A DNA stretch of 64,000 bases from Orientallactaga sibirica (taxonomy: Eukaryota; Chordata; Mammalia; Rodentia; Dipodidae). A program made the position numbers and the translations under genes. Shown one piece after another: positions 22,240 through 34,126 of this stretch; the stretch's first letter is position 1, and every line of letters begins with the position of its first letter. The DNA is taken from the NCBI GenBank assembly GCA_036365145.1, contig JAEOAD010000052.1:13949501-14013500 (forward strand). The letters are read 5' to 3'. A model generated the notes under the pieces. That model saw only the letters and a list, made by a program, of their open reading frames with translations, searched no databases and was not told where the DNA came from.

Positions 22240-25200
22240 AGTAAAGGCCGGGCGTGGTGGCACATGCCTTTAATCCCAGCACTCGGGAGGCAGAGATAAG
22301 AGGATCACCGTGAGTTCAAGGCCACCCTGAGATTACATAGTGAATTCCAGGTCAGCCTGGGCCAGAGTGAGACCCTACCTCGAACCCCCCCCCCCGCAAA
22401 AAAAAGTAGTATAAACCTAAGCCAGTGTGATGATGTGTGCTTGTAATCCAACACTCTGGAGGGTGAGGCAGGAGGATGAGTTTAAGGCCAAACAGAGCTA
22501 CATAGACCATCTCAAGGCTGTGGAGATGGTTCAGTGGTTAAAGACCCTGTCTAAAGAAAAGCTTTTGCATATTTTTATTATCTTTTTAGTTTTTCAAGGT
22601 AGGGTTTCACTCTAGTCCAGGCTGACCAGGAACTTACTCTTTAGTCCCAGGCTAGCCTTAAACTCACAGTGATCCTCCTGCCTCCTAATTTGTGTCTTGG
22701 AGGAGTTACTTCACTCCTGTCTGCTTTAGTTTCTGCATCTGGTATTGCCTCGCTAGCTCAAGAATGGTTATGAGAGAGAATACATATGCAATACTTACAG
22801 CAATGCCTGGCAGGCTCTAAAAACCTTAATGTTAATTTCACCTGGACTCTTTATCTACTAAGATTTAAGCATTACTTGATATGTGAGAATTCACCATACT
22901 TGTTGACCATTCACTTCATTCTTCTTCTTTTCTTTTTTTCTTTTTGGTTTTTGAGGTCTCACTCTAGCCCAGACTGACCTTGAATTGACTATGTAGTCTC
23001 AGAGTGGCCTTGAACTCACAGCAACTAAATTTCTTTTTTAGAATTATATGTATATACACATACTTGCTTGTAAAGCCTAACAATCTGGGTTTGATTCCCT
23101 AGTTCCTACATAAAGCCAGATACACAAAGTGGTGCATGCACCTGGAGTTCTGCAGAGGCTAGAGGCCCTGACAACCCATTCTCATCTCATTCTCCTTGCA
23201 AATAAATAATTTTTAATGGAAAATACATAATTTTTTTTTAAAGTAGCTACTGGGCTGGAGAGACTGCTCAGTGGTTGAGGCACTTGCCTGCAAAGCCTAA
23301 TGACCTGGGTTTGATTCCCCAGTACCTATATAAAGCTGGATGCACAAGGTGGTGCATACATCTAGAGTTCATTTGCAGTGGCTGGAGGCCCTGGTAGTAC
23401 CCATTCTATCTTTCTTCTCTCTCTCTCTCTGCTTGTAAAGAAAAAAAAATTTTTTTAAATTAACTATCACCGAGTGTGGTGGTGCACGCCTTTAATCCCA
23501 GCACTTGGGAGGCAGAGGTAGGAGGATTGCTATGAGTTTGAGGCCACCCTGAGATTACATTAGTGAATTCCAGGTCAGTCTGGGCTAGAGTGAGACCTTA
23601 CCTCAAAAAGTCAAAAATAAATAAAAATAAATTAATTAATTAATTAATTAATTAATTAATTAATGTAACTACCCTTACCACTAACTATGTGGCTGCAGAC
23701 AAGTCACAACCCAAGCTATCTTGTTAAAAATCATTTTATTATTTTTTTAAAAAATTATTTATTTGAGACAGAGAAAGAGAGAGAGAGAGAATGGGTACAC
23801 CAAGGCCTCCAGCTGCCACAAATGAACTCCAGATGCATGTGCCACCTTGGGGAATGGAACATGGGTCCTTTGGCTTTGGAGGCAAGTGCTCTAACTGCTC
23901 AGCCATCCTTCCAGCTCCAAACCATCTTTTTAATCTATGAAAGAATATGTATATGGGCTGGAAGGATGGCTTAGCAATTAAGGCACTTGCCTGCAAAGCC
24001 TAAGAACCCATATCCAACTCCCCAGATCCCACATAAGCCAGATACACAAAGTGATGCATGTGCAAGGTCACACATGTGCACAAGGTGGTGCAATCATCTG
24101 GAATTCAATTACAGTGGTTGGAGGCCCTAGCCTGCCAATTCTCTCTCTCTCACTTGCTGTTATTAGAAAAAAAAAAAAAAAAAAAAGGCTGGAGAGATGG
24201 CTTAGTGGTTAACGCATTTGCCTGCAAAGCCAAAGGATCCCAGTTCAATTCTCCAGGACCCACATAAGCCAGATGCACAAGGGGGCGCATGTGTCTGGAG
24301 TTCGTTTGCAGTGGCTGGAGGCCCTGGCACGCCCACTCTCTCCCCATCTCTCTGCCTCTTTCTCTCAAAAAAAAAAAAAAAAAAATTTAAAAAGGCCAGT
24401 CTGTTGGGCTTGCCTCAAAAAGAAAAAAAAAAAAAAGAATATGTATGCTACTTAATCCCTGAGATAAGATATAAGTGCATTTTCCAAGTTAATGAGTTTA
24501 TATGGAGGCTAGGTGCACATAAAAACCGGAACAGTGGGGAGTCATTACTTGTGAAGTCAAGCTCTGTCATTTATTTGCATCTATATATATTTTTTCTTTT
24601 TAAAAAATATTGATTTGAGAGAAAAAAATGAATGTCAAGACCCCCTGCCTCTGCAAACAAACTCCAGATGCATGTGTCACTTTGTGTGTTTGACTTTACA
24701 TGGGTACTGGGGAATCAAACCTGGGCCATCAGGCTTTGGAAGCAAGTGCCTTTATTTTTGAGCCATCTCCCCAGCCCTATATATTTTTTAATTTTTTAAA
24801 AAATTTATTTGAGAGAGAGAATGGGCATGCCAGGGCTCCCAGCCATTGCAAACCAACTCCAGATACATGCTCCACCTTGTGCATCTGGCTTACGTAGGTC
24901 CTGGGGAATTGAACCATGGTCCTATGGCTTTGCACACAAATGCCTTCACTGCTAAGCCATCTCTCCAGCCCCCCTGTACATTTTTCTAAAATAATTTATC
25001 TACACATGTTGTGCATGCATGTCAGGCTGCTGCAAGCCAGTGACAGGCATATTATCCACTTTTTAAAAGTATTTTTTTAGTTTAATTTATTTGAGAGAAA
25101 AAGAGAGAGGCAGAGAGAGACAGAGAATGGGTGTGCCAGGGCCTCCAACCACTGCAAACAAACCCCCAAAACATGTACCACCATGTGCATCTGGCTTACA

Positions 25201-25380
25201 GGGGTACTAGGGAATTGAACCAGGGTCCATAGGCATCACAGGTAAGTGCTTTAACTGCCAAGCCATCTCTCCAGCCCCTGCACCACTTTTTGTGATCTGG
25301 CTTTATGTGGGAACTGGGGAATTGAACCAGCCTGGAAGACTTGGCAAGTGCCTCTTAACCACTGAGTCATTTCTCTGGCC
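22240..25380. repeat. SINE cluster, SPDYA intron 4
   Basis: B1 plus 22245-22400 (12-C run in its tail); old B1/T1 mosaic 22401-22555; B1 minus 22578-22690; low-copy 22691-22930; partial B1 minus 22935-23030; T1 plus fragment 23050-23220; T1 plus 23251-23440; B1 plus 23470-23610 with AATT repeat 23625-23664; T1 minus 23745-23920; T1C plus 23955-24170 whose A-rich linker holds T1 plus 24188-24390, then the T1C tail 24393-24425; low-copy 24436-24600; T1 minus 24600-24778, 24785-24975 and 25060-25278; T1 scrap 25279-25380. Confidence 0.75.
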
Positions 25381-25384
25381 TTTT

Positions 25385-25740
25385 TATGTATTTATTTATT
25401 TTTGGTGTGAGTGTACTAGGTAGTGTGTTAGTGTGTGTGTGTCACATTCACATGTGTGCAGATGCACACACTCCATGCACACACATATAGACATTGGGTG
25501 TCCTCTTCCATTGCTCTTCTGCCTTCTTTCCTTAAGACAGTCACTGAACCTGGATCTTGTGCCATTTCTTCAGCTGACTGGCTGACCAGCAAGCCCCAGT
25601 GATTTTCCTGTCTCTACCCCCTTAGCATTGGGGTTACAAGTATGCATGGCTGCGCCCAGCTGTTTATGTCAATGTTGGGGATGGAAATCAGGTCCTGAGG
25701 CTTGTGAAGCAAACACTTTTACCCACTGGGCCATCTCCTT
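25385..25740 (-). repeat. Old B4-like rodent SINE
   Basis: GTGTGTG-rich start, 'gcattggggttacaagtatgc', then 'ggtcctgaggcttgtgaagc' and 'actgggccatctcc'. This is the layout of the rodent B4 family as I remember it. Strongly diverged, so an old insertion. Confidence 0.5.
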
Positions 25741-25749
25741 ATTTATTTA

Positions 25750-26512
25750 TTTTTTTCTTTTTTTTAGTTTTTCAAGGTAGGGTCTCACTCTAGCCCAGGC
25801 TGACCTGGACTTCACTATGTAGTCTCAGGGTGGCCTCGAACTCATCATGGTGATCCTCCTACCTCTGTCTCCTGAGTGCTGGGATTAAAGGCATGTGCCA
25901 CCACACCTGGCTCCCTTATTTATTTTGAGCAAATCCTAACCCTGGTCTCCAGTTTAATCAGCTATGAAGTGAGAATGATTTCCAGGTATTGAGAATGACA
26001 AGTGCTGCACCCATTGGAAAGGTTATGGCAATAATTGAGGTAAGAGATAACAAAGTAGGTGTTAGTGGTAGAGGTACTAACAAATAGGATGGTGGATTTA
26101 TTTATTTGTGAGGAGGGAGAGAATATATGAATATGGTCACACCAGGTCCTCTTGCCACTGCAAATGAACACTGGATACTTGTGCCACTTTCCACATCCAG
26201 CTTATGTAGGTGGTTTGGGAATTGAAACTGGGCTGCAGGCTTTACAAGCAAGCACCTCCATCCACTGAGCAATCTTCTCAGCCCCTAATGTAATTCTCTT
26301 TAAAATATATTTACTTATTTAAGGGAGGGAAGAGAGAAAGAGGAAGAGGGAAACTGGGCACACCAGGGCCTTCTGCCACTGCAAACAGAGTCCAAATACA
26401 TGTGCCACTTTGTGCATTTGGCCTTACATGAGTACTAGAGAATCAAACCCAGTCCGTCAAACTTTGCAAGCAAGTATGTTTAACTACTAAGCCATCTCTC
26501 CAGACCCTGATG
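25750..26512. repeat. B1, local-duplicate copy 1 and two T1 SINEs
   Basis: B1 minus 25750-25915; low-copy 25974-26112, which is repeated at 28783-28900 and 29087-29115; T1 minus 26105-26290; T1 minus 26300-26510. Confidence 0.7.
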
Positions 26513-26603
26513 TAATTCTTTATAACAGCCCCACCCAAAAACACTAAATTTGATGTTAACTCATAAATTAGCTGTTGAGTGAAAACTTTAAAAAGGAACA
26601 AGA

Positions 26604-26862
26604 GGGCTGGAGAGATGGCTTAGCAGTTAAGGCGCCTGCTTCCTAAGCCTAAGAACGCTGGTTCCAATCTCCAGTGGTTCCAATCTCCAGGTCCCACATT
26701 TAGCCAGATGCAAAGTGACACAAGGGCGCAATGCCGCACTTGACCACAAGGGGCGCACACATCTGGATTTCATTTGCAGCAGCTGAGAGACTGCTGGCGC
26801 GCCCATCTCTGTCTTCCTCTCCCTCTCTGACTCTCTCCAAAAAAAAAAAAAAAAAAAAAAAG
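26604..26862 (+). repeat. T2 SINE
   Basis: Full-length T2 with 'gctggagagatggcttagc', a doubled 'ggttccaatctcca', the GATGCAAAGTGAC block and a 23-A tail. Low-copy intron lies on both sides (26513-26600 and 26863-27125). Confidence 0.88.
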
Positions 26863-27128
26863 GAACAAGATAAAGGTTTCTTTTCTATATGCCAATGATT
26901 CATATGTACCTGGTTTAGAAAGTAAAGCAAAGAAATAGCTCACCTACCTTCTCTGGAATAGGGAACAGGCAAAGTGAGCTGAGTGAAGAGTTATTTGATA
27001 GTTTGTTTTTCCACTTCATGGATAAGAAAGTATGAAAAATATGAAGCTTTATGTTCCATTCCATTCATCAGTCAACACTTACTGAATGCTTAGCACTGTT
27101 CTAGGCAAACAACCTCTGTCTTCTTGGG

Positions 27129-27131
<3 letters not shown>

Positions 27132-27176
<45 letters not shown>
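27132..27176. repeat. CA microsatellite
   Basis: Uninterrupted CA dinucleotide run of about 22 units; likely polymorphic. Confidence 0.97.
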
Positions 27177-27178
<2 letters not shown>

Positions 27179-27419
27179 TTGGCCAAGGCAAGACTATCTC
27201 TTAAGCCCAACCTAACACCATGTTTCAAAGCAAAATTAAAGCCAGATGTGGTGATACATGACTGTTATCCCAGGACTCAGGAAATGGGAAGTAGTCACAC
27301 TAGGCGAAAGGATAGATCAGCTCATTAAGTGCTTACCTTACAAGTATGAGGACCTTAGTTCAATCCCACAACCCACATAAGAATAAACCATAAAGCTGTC
27401 ACATGCCCATTCCTCTATC

Positions 27420-28680
27420 CTTTCAGGCTTTGATAACCACTAATTACTTTCTGCCTCTTTAGATTTGTCTGTTCTGGACATTACATGTAAGTAGAGTCAT
27501 ACAACATGTGCTCCTTTGTGCCTCTTCAACATATTTTCAAGGTTCACCTATGTTGTAGCTTGTAACAGTAATGCATTCTTTCTATTACTAAGTAAACCTT
27601 CATTGTATGGATAGATGAACATTTTGTCTATTCATTCAACAGTTGATGGACATTTGGGTTGTTTCCACTTTATGAATAATATTACTAAAAACATTTGTTG
27701 TACACACGTTTTATATGAACACAGTTCTCATTTCTTTTATGCAGTGAGAATTGCTGGGTTATATGGTCACTCTATTTAGTTGTTTGACGAACTGCTACTC
27801 ATTCAAAGCAACCACATCAGTTTAAATTGCCATCAAAGTGCACGACAGCTCTAGTATCTCAGAACACTTAGTGTTTTGTTTACAGCCATCAGAGAGGGAA
27901 GGCAGTGGATTGTTTAGTTTGCATTTCTTCGATGTCTAGTAAAGTTGAACATCTTTTCATGTACTTCTGGGCCATCTATACAGCTTCTTTGGAGAAATGT
28001 CTATTTAAAATTTTTAAAAAATTTTTAAAATTTTGCCCATTTTAAAATTGTCTTTCTTACTGAGTTGAAACAGCTCCTTACATATTGAAGATACATGTCC
28101 CTCATCAAGTGGATGACTTGCAAAAACGTTTCTGCATTTTGTGGGCATTTTGTGAAGACTTGGTGCCCCCTGAAGGACAAGTTTTAATTTTTGTAATATC
28201 CCTTTATCCATGTTTTGTTGCTTGGAGTTTGGGCATCGCATTTAATTTTTTTTTCTTCAAGGTAGGGTCTCACCCTAGCCTAGGCTGACCTGAAATTCAC
28301 TATATAGTTTCAGTGTGGCTTCAAACTCACAGTGATCCTCCTACCTCTGCCTCCCAAGTGCTGGGATTAAAGGTGTGCACCACCATGCTGGCTAGGGCAT
28401 CGTACTTAAGAAATCTAATTCAAGGCCATGAAGATTTATCCCTGTTTTCTTTAAGAGTGTTCTAGCTGTAACCCTTTTAATTCTCCATTCACCTTGAGTT
28501 AAATAGTACATATGGTCTAATAAAAAAGGGCTCCAACTCCATTATTTGTAAGTCAGTCAGCTGTCTGAGCATAATTTGCTGCAATGACTAATTTGCCTCC
28601 TGAATTTCCTCAGCAACTCTGTCAATTCAGTGGAACATAACTGTGAAAGTTTATTTTTGGATACTTCCATTCTATCCCAC
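27420..28680 (-). mobile_element. Ancient mammalian-wide L1 fragment
   Basis: On - this follows the typical 3' ORF2 region of old L1: the complement of 'tttggagaaatgtctattta', 'gaacatcttttcatgta', 'gattgctgggttatatgg'-type blocks and 'gttgatggacatttgggttg'. Diverged, with no coding frame left. B1 minus 28245-28396 is inserted in it. Upstream, 27240-27410 is a diverged composite B1/T1-like piece. Confidence 0.75.
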
Positions 28681-28782
28681 TTAGGGAGCTATTACCTCAT
28701 GGGGTATAAGGAAGATTCTCTGAGGTGACAGGCAGAATCCTGCATGTAGTAAAGTAAATTAAACTAACAGCTGGGGAAAGAG

Positions 28783-29290
28783 CATTCCAGGTATTGAGAA
28801 TGGCAAGTGCAGTATCCCACTGGAAAGGTTATGGCAACACTCAAGGCAAGAGATAACAAAGTAGATGTTAGTGGTAGAGCTACTAATAAATAGGATAGTG
28901 CCTCCCCCCCCAAAGTAAAAAGCCAGGCATGATGGCACATACCTTTAATCCTAGCACTCAGGAATCAGAGGTGGGAAGATCGCTGTGAGTTCAAGGCCAC
29001 CCTAAGACTACATGGTGAATTCCAGGTAAGTCTGAGCTAGAGCGAGACCCTACCTTGAAAAATCAAAAAAAAAAAAAAAAAAGTAAAGAAATAGGATGGT
29101 GGATTTATTTGTGAGGAAAGACAGAGATTATATGTATATTGGTAAACCAGGGCCTCTTGCCACTGCCAACAAACTCCACATGCATGCACCACTTTGTATA
29201 TAAATATGAAGTGCATATTGTGGAATCAAACCTAGCAGCAGGCTTTGCAAGCAAGCACCTTTAATCACTGAGTTATCTCCCCAGCCCTAG
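28783..29290. repeat. Local-duplicate copy 2 with inserted B1, then T1
   Basis: 28783-28900 repeats 25974-26100 ('ccaggtattgagaatg', 'ggaaaggttatggcaa', 'aagagataacaaagta'). B1 plus 28918-29085 interrupts it. The shared 'aataggatggtggattta' resumes at about 29090. T1 minus 29105-29290 follows, as in copy 1. Confidence 0.75.
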
Positions 29291-30667
29291 ATGGTGGATA
29301 TTTTTTCACAGTACAGTTTTTTTTTGGGGGGATAAGACCATAAAAGGATGGAGTTGCTTTTGATTAATACGTGGAAGACTACAGGAGAAGCAAATTTGGT
29401 GGTCTGTGTGGAGGAATTAGGAAGTAAATTTTAGGCTTAAGTTGGAATGTGAATAGGCAATTTGATATGCAGATCTGGAATGGGAAGGATCTGTCAACTG
29501 TGTATGTTAAAGCCTCCAGAGTGAATAAGATCTCTTGGTAAGTTAACTTCATCAGAGGCAGAAAGAGGACCTAGTTTGAGCTCTGGGCATCCTGATGAGG
29601 TTGCTGAGGTGAAAAGGAGATTACAAAAGTGAGTGGAAAAAACCACTAATTTGAAGAAAGTGTGTCAGGAGTAATGAGTACGCCAAATGTAGATGAAGAC
29701 TAAGAACAAAGAGCTATCTGCTGTCCTTGACAAAGTTCTGTAAAATGACAGGAGAAAGACTTCATATAATAGGTTCAAAGACAATGGACAAATCTTCAGA
29801 GTTTGCTTATAAAATAGCCAAGGCTCAGAAATGTGGTGGATAAGTGAGTAATGACATTTTTGTGTTTTGTTGTTTTTCAAGGTAGGGTCTCACTCTGGTC
29901 CAGGCTGACCTGGAATTCATTATGTAGTCTTAGGCTGGTCTTCAACTCACAGTGATCCTCCTAACCTCTGCTTCCCAAGTGCTAGGATTAAAGGCATGCA
30001 CCACCGTGCCTTGCCATTTTTGTGTTTTTAATTGGTGGGGACCTTAGAGCAATTATGTATACAGTGATAATGATCCAGTATAACTGAAAACATGAAATGC
30101 TTGAAAGAGACAATTATTGGAATGTTGTCCTTGAGAAGACAGATTAATTAGACCTTTGTACACATAGAGGGAATGGATTTGGATAGGAGCAAAGTTCTTT
30201 CATAGAAATGGAGGGAGGGTCAAATATATTTTCTCTTGTTTCATGGTATTTGCTCTCCTCTGGATTCAGTTGTTATCAGTCTTCTTCCTAAGGTGTCATT
30301 TGCAGAACCAAGTGCAGTGCAGTTACAGCCTGATGATTCTTTCCTCTTTCCTGCAGCCCAAGTCTAAACTTTTCTATGTCCAATGGCATAGTCCAACTTT
30401 CAGCCGCCTACAATGTCTTTGTCATTTTCACATACCCTACTAGGCCACATCATTCTCTTTGGTTCTTTTATAGTCTAGTGCCAGCAGCTGAGATAATCCT
30501 AGATGTAGTAGTGTGCACCAAAACTGTTGCAATTAAAATGCTAATCACTGAATTTGAGAGTGGGTGGTCTGTCATGAAGTAGGGCACTGCAGTGCTAGTC
30601 TTCATTCTGGTGCCTCTTATGCTCTAAGTGTCCCACAAGGCCAGAAGCATTCACTTTGAAAAATAAC
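29291..30667. other. Low-copy SPDYA intron
   Basis: The longest repeat-poor stretch of the intron apart from B1 minus 29872-30017. No exon with proper borders and frame was found. The frames at 30243-30443 and 30376-30582 show no recognisable protein. Confidence 0.55.
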
Positions 30668-30805
30668 ACTGGCTGGGCATGGTGGCACATGCCTTTAATC
30701 CCAACACTGGGAAGGAAGAGGTAGAAGGATCATTGTGAGTTCGAGGCCATCCTGAGAATACATAGTGAATTCCAGGTCAGCCTGAGCTAAAGTGAGACAC
30801 TGCCT

Positions 30806-30852
<47 letters not shown>

Positions 30853-31340
30853 GAAAAGAAAGGGGCTGGGGAAATGGCTTAGTGGTTAAGGCATTTGCCT
30901 GCAAAGCCTAAGGACCTCAGTTCACTTCCCCAGGCCCCACATAAGCCATATGCACAAGGGGCACATGCATCTGGAGTTCATTTGCAGTGGCTGGAGGCCC
31001 TGGTGTACCCATTCTCTCTCTCTCATAAATAAATAAATAAAATATTTTTTTTAAAAAGGGAACTGTGGCACACAAAAGGCCCACTCCCTGTCAAAATCAA
31101 AATTTAAAAAATAATGGGCTGGAAAAATGGCTTAGTGGTTAAGTGCTTGCCTGTGAAGCCTAAGGACTCAGGTTCAAAGCTCAATTCTACAGGACCCACG
31201 TAAGCCAGATACACAAGGTGGTGCATACATCTGGAGTTCGTTTGCAGTGGCTGGAGGCCCTGGTGCACCCATTCTCTCTCTCCCTCTTTCTCTGTCTGTG
31301 CTCTCAAATAAATAAAAAGAAAAAGAAAAAAATTAAAAAA
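30668..31340 (+). repeat. B1 and two T1 SINEs beside SPDYA exon 4
   Basis: B1 plus 30670-30860 with a 33-A tail running into AAAG repeats; T1 plus 30865-31045; T1 plus 31115-31340, ending about 65 bases from the exon 4 donor. Confidence 0.85.
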
Positions 31341-31403
31341 TAAGATAAATAAGTCAAAGAAATTAAACAGACCATGGTTTATAAAGTACTTTTGAATCCT
31401 TAC

Positions 31404-31575
31404 CTCTTCACAGCATCGCCTGCTTACAATAGCCCTATAGTCAATTCTATCCCAGAGCTGGTCCCTTAACTTTAAGAAATCAGGGAACAATTTTCTCCAG
31501 TTTTTCCCCAAAGCCCATGGAAAAATTTCATACTTGGCTTCTTCTTCATCTTCTTCAACTGTATTAGCCAGATAC
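31404..31575 (-). CDS. Spdya: SPDYA coding exon 4 (RINGO box)
   Basis: Acceptor CTTTTGTCAG, donor AGAG|GTAAGG, residues 126-183. It reads (L)[20 protein letters not shown], then [20 protein letters not shown], then [17 protein letters not shown]. This is the heart of the Speedy/RINGO box: the acidic EEDEEE stretch and the FPWALG...[22 protein letters not shown] signature, which packs against CDK2 and its activation segment. Near-identical to the human sequence as recalled. Confidence 0.95.
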
Positions 31576-31782
31576 CTGACAAAAGAGAAATGTAAGGACA
31601 GGAATAGTACTTAGCCAAGACAGAAATATCCATTGCTTCTAAACATAAAGATGTTCAAACTTTTTCATAAATACATGAAAATAGTGATAAAGTAAGTTCT
31701 CAGTGCCTTCTTTCTTTAAATTTAGTTACTGCACATGAGTATGTACATGTGCATGCAGGCATGTGTGCATACATACCACTAG

Positions 31783-33815
31783 GGCTGGAGAGATGGCTTA
31801 GCGGTTAAGGTGTTTGCCTGTAAAGCCAAAGGACCCAGGTTTGACTCTCCAGGACCCACGTAAGCCAGATGCACAAGGGGGTGATTGCATCTGGAGTTCG
31901 TTTGCAGTGGCTGGAGGCCCTGGCGTGCCCATTCTCTCTCTCTCTCTCAAATAATAAACATATATATATATATATATAAAATTTTTAAAAAAAGCCAAAC
32001 TCCAGACACATGCATCACTTTGTGTCTGGCTTTACATGGCTTTACATTCAGAGAACTGAACCCAGGCCAGCAGGCTTTGTGAGCAGGTGCCTGTAACTGC
32101 TGAGCCATCTTCACAGCCTGTTTTTGTATTCCTATAATTTTATTTTATTTATTTGAGAGGGAGAGAGAGAGAGAGAGAGAGAGAAAGAGATGCAGATAAA
32201 GAGAATAGGTGCACCAGGGTCTTCAGCCACTGCAAATGAACTCCAAATACATGTGCCACTTTGTGCATCTGGCTTACATGGGTACTGGGGAATTGAACAG
32301 GGGTCCTTAGGCTTCAAAGGCAAGTGCCTTAACCACTAAGCCATCTCCCCAGCCTCCTATAAATTTTGACCTTTGCTATAGGATGCAATTGAGTTGCTTT
32401 GAAGCAATCTGGTTCTTTCGGGTCTAGTGTGAAGCGGTGCTCAGCCTGCGTCCACCACTGGGACTTCTAGAGCACTTTACTATTCTATGAACTGTGGCTT
32501 CAGTCTGCCTTATGAGAACAAGCACTGATTCCATCCTATGTGAACGAATGTAAGGCACTATCTTTTATTTATTTTTGAAAATATTTTATCTAGGGCTGGA
32601 GAGATGGCTTAATGGTTAAAGAACTTGCCTACAAGCCAAAGGACCCAGGTTCGATTCCCTGGTACCTACATAAGCCACATGCACAAGGGGGCACATGCGT
32701 CTGGTGTTTGTTTACAGTAGCTAGAGGCCCTAGCATGTCCATTCTCTCTCTGCCTCTCTTCTATTTCTCTCTCTCTGCTTTCACATAAATAAAATAATTT
32801 TAAAAATATGTATTTCATCTATTTGCAAGGAGAGAGATAGAGAAAGAGAACACACCACAGCCTCTTGGCACTACAAACTCCAGATGACATATCACTTTGT
32901 GCATCTGGCTTTACACGGGTACTGGGAAATCAAACCCAGGCTGGCAGGCTTTGCAAACACCTTTATCCATCGAGCCATCTCTCCAGCCCTTAAACAGGAA
33001 ATTCTATAATATACTATGGTGTTATATGAGGATGGATCACATCCTAATTTTTCTTTAGATTGAGAACCTTTCTGGCACACTGTATCTGTATCATATACAT
33101 GCAAGTTGTTCTCTAACTTGAAACAGATTTCTCTGATGCAGAATCCATTTTGTTTTTCTTTGCAATGCTGGGGTCAAGCCCATGGACTCACACATGCTGA
33201 GCAAACATGTTACTATTAAGTTTTACCCACTTTCCTCAGAGCCCATTTCTTTTCCCATAATAATTGTGTTTATTCAAATAAAGAATTAAGAATCTCAGGC
33301 TGGAGAGATGGCTTAGTGGTTAAGGCACGTGCCTGCAAAGCCAAAGGACCCAGGTTTGATTCCCCAGGACCTAATAAGCCAGATGCACAAAGTGGTACAT
33401 GCATCTTTGTTTGCAGCAGTAGAGGCCCTGGAATGCCCATTCTTTCTGTCTCTCTCTTTCTCTATCTACCTCTCTCTCACAAATAAATAAATAAAAATTT
33501 TAAAAAAACTAAAAAGAAAGAATCTCATGATAGTCACTGAAGAATGAAATAAAGGGGAAAAAAAGATGCTCCTTCCCTAAAGAGTGCACAGTTAAGTAGA
33601 GAAAACAAGTAAGCATGAAACTAGTAACTACACAAGAGAGTACTGGTGAATGATTTGCCAGTGTGGTGGCTCAAGCCTGTCATCTCACTATTTGGGAGGT
33701 GGAGGCAGGAGGATTTGGAAGTCAAGGTCATCCTCAAGCAACATAGGGAGGTATTTTGGCCAGCCTGGGTTACATGAAATCTTGTCTCTGAAAATTGAAA
33801 AAAAAAAAAAATAAA
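31783..33815. repeat. SINE cluster, SPDYA intron 3
   Basis: T1 plus 31783-31985 with AT repeat 31960-31978; T1 minus scrap 31995-32120; T1 minus 32140-32358; low-copy 32360-32590; T1 plus 32593-32805; T1 minus 32810-32990; ID-like minus 33150-33245; T1 plus 33299-33520; old B1 plus 33655-33815. Confidence 0.75.
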
Positions 33816-34126
33816 GGAAACATAAATTCAGAGTGTTGTAAGGATATATTGAAAGGAAATATTACAAGAATAGAAAGGAAACATAATTGGCCTTCTGTGG
33901 CTAATAGAACATACTTAAGGAGGAAAATTACAGAGTAGCCTGCACAAAAAGTATATTAGAAAATAAAATGGAAGTTACCACTTATATCATTTGAAATATT
34001 GAAATATTAACCTAACATGCAGTGTGCTGCTTTTGGTCAGGTGTCTGTCCCAGCAACGAGAAGCTGACTGCAACACAGTGTCGCTTTAAATACTAGCACT
34101 TAGTAAACTCTAAAGAGTGTTTTGGT
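33816..34126. other. Low-copy intron
   Basis: AT-rich, repeat-poor interval in SPDYA intron 3; nothing recognised. Confidence 0.5.

Noticed and set aside
24150..24613. Proline/serine-rich frames such as MPAKPKDP... recurring across the window
   Set aside because: The same peptide recurs because it is the T1 SINE read in one frame; not a gene family.
33299..33520. tRNA-gene-like A and B boxes, here and in many similar elements
   Set aside because: They belong to the T1 SINE family with TC tails and AATAAA; no cloverleaf or anticodon arm is kept.
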